From DASPXK01 sp035637315 (GTDB taxonomy: Bacteria > Chloroflexota > UBA6077 > JACCZL01), in the NCBI GenBank assembly GCA_035637315.1, contig DASPXK010000370.1, forward strand, positions 1-6,591: a DNA stretch of 6,591 nt, written 5' to 3'. The first letter of the stretch is position 1. Each line of letters starts with the position of its first letter. The translations under genes were made by a program, and so were the position numbers. The notes under the pieces are model-generated. The model ran no database searches. It was not told the DNA's origin and was given only the letters and a program-made list of their open reading frames with translations. Shown here one piece after another: positions 6,229-6,591 of the stretch.

Positions 6229-6272
6229 TTGAGACTTGACTAAAGATCTCCTGAAGATCATGTGAACAATCG
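6229..6272 (-). promoter_or_regulatory. Four 11-bp-phased direct repeats, likely response-regulator binding site
   Basis: Consecutive 11-base units read TTGAGACTTGA, CTAAAGATCTC, CTGAAGATCAT and GTGAACAATCG on the plus strand. The first five bases follow YTGAA in the units, and units 2 and 3 share 8 of 11 bases. A one-turn spacing of direct repeats is the usual layout for OmpR/PhoB-type winged-helix regulators. The array starts 78 bases from the GTG of the secreted-protein gene and ends 87 bases before the -35 box of the isochorismatase-family gene, so it could act on either. The strand is arbitrary. No sensor kinase or regulator gene is in view. Confidence 0.4.
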
Positions 6273-6358
6273 GCAGCTCAGACATGGCCAGCCGGCTGAT
6301 CGTGTCGCGCCCGGCGTCACGAATCAAGAAGACACATCCGTCTGACGCCGCGCGAGTG

Positions 6359-6387
6359 TTGACATCATCCGGGGCTGGCCGTACGAT
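6359..6387 (+). promoter_or_regulatory. Sigma70-type promoter of the isochorismatase-family gene
   Basis: A perfect -35 box TTGACA (6359-6364) and a -10 box TACGAT (6382-6387, 4 of 6 consensus bases) are separated by the ideal 17 bases. Transcription should start near 6394, giving a leader of about 20 bases before the ATG at 6415. Confidence 0.75.
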
Positions 6388-6401
6388 GAGCGCGGTCTAC
6401 T

Positions 6402-6408
6402 GAGGTGA
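6402..6408 (+). promoter_or_regulatory. Ribosome-binding site
   Basis: GAGGTGA lies six bases before ATG 6415 and fixes that start. Confidence 0.8.
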
Positions 6409-6414
6409 ACGACC

Positions 6415-6591
6415 ATGACCCAACTTCCCCCCCTGACCGAGCTGGTCGATCCACGTCGCGCTGCGCTCGTGGTCGTCGACGTTCAGAACGACTTCTGCGA
6501 TCCGGCCCGCACCCCCGAGGCCGGAGCCATGCTGCCCAGACTAAGGCAAGTGATCGAGGAAGCGCGGCGGGCCGACGTGCTGATCATCTAC
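6415..6591 (+). CDS. Isochorismatase-family cysteine hydrolase, N-terminal part (cut by window edge)
   Basis: 59 residues are visible. After a short lead-in, residues 16-27 read AALVVVDVQNDF, the first strand and signature of the isochorismatase-like family; D22 is the catalytic-triad Asp. Residues 35-50 (EAGAMLPRLRQVIEEA) form the following helix and ADVLIIY (53-59) starts the second strand. Lys and Cys of the triad would lie beyond the edge, so activity cannot be checked. Members are cytoplasmic hydrolases of amides, ureas or enol ethers, for instance nicotinamidase, N-carbamoylsarcosine or biuret hydrolase and isochorismatase, and the visible part does not discriminate. Full length is normally 180-230 residues. 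The gene has its own strong promoter and a good SD, and is divergent from the secreted-protein gene. Confidence 0.9.
   Translation, partial: MTQLPPLTELVDPRRAALVVVDVQNDFCDPARTPEAGAMLPRLRQVIEEARRADVLIIY

Overview
The window is GC-rich bacterial DNA (roughly two thirds G+C by eye) with tightly packed genes and TTGACA/TAnnAT-type and Shine-Dalgarno signals. The lineage cannot be fixed from sequence alone. The CCCTCACCCCCGGCCCC-type intergenic palindrome, the bicupin/ThDP-enzyme gene set and the EntS-like exporter would all suit Chloroflexota or a similar high-GC environmental bacterium. That placement is an inference of low to moderate confidence.

Left part (1-3331, all on the minus strand, read right to left). 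Three genes lie in one probable operon. The first is a two-domain cupin protein (3331-2201). The second is a 98-residue ABM-type dimeric alpha/beta-barrel protein (2127-1831). The third is a large thiamine-diphosphate enzyme of the acetolactate synthase/benzoylformate decarboxylase superfamily (1701 to beyond the left edge, 567 residues visible). A REP-like hairpin sits between the second and third genes. The set looks like a small uncharacterised catabolic or 2-oxo-acid pathway; no substrate can be named.

Middle (3332-4687, plus strand). A 421-residue MFS exporter of the EntS-like MFS_3 type is divergent from the cupin operon. A 22-bp repeat (20/22 identical, same orientation) lies immediately before and immediately after it, so the gene looks like a bracketed cassette.

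Right part (4770-6151, minus strand). Two damaged genes lie side by side. One is the C-terminal remnant of a class III adenylate/guanylate cyclase with an internal frameshift. The other is a secreted beta-rich protein whose good ribosome-binding site and signal peptide are in a different frame from its body. Upstream is an intact secreted protein of unknown function (6151-5660).

Right edge (6185-6591). A 229-bp divergent intergenic region carries four 11-bp-phased repeats, like sites for an OmpR-type response regulator, and a strong sigma70-type promoter. The promoter drives an isochorismatase-family hydrolase that runs off the right edge. No tRNA, rRNA, CRISPR array or transposase gene was seen.
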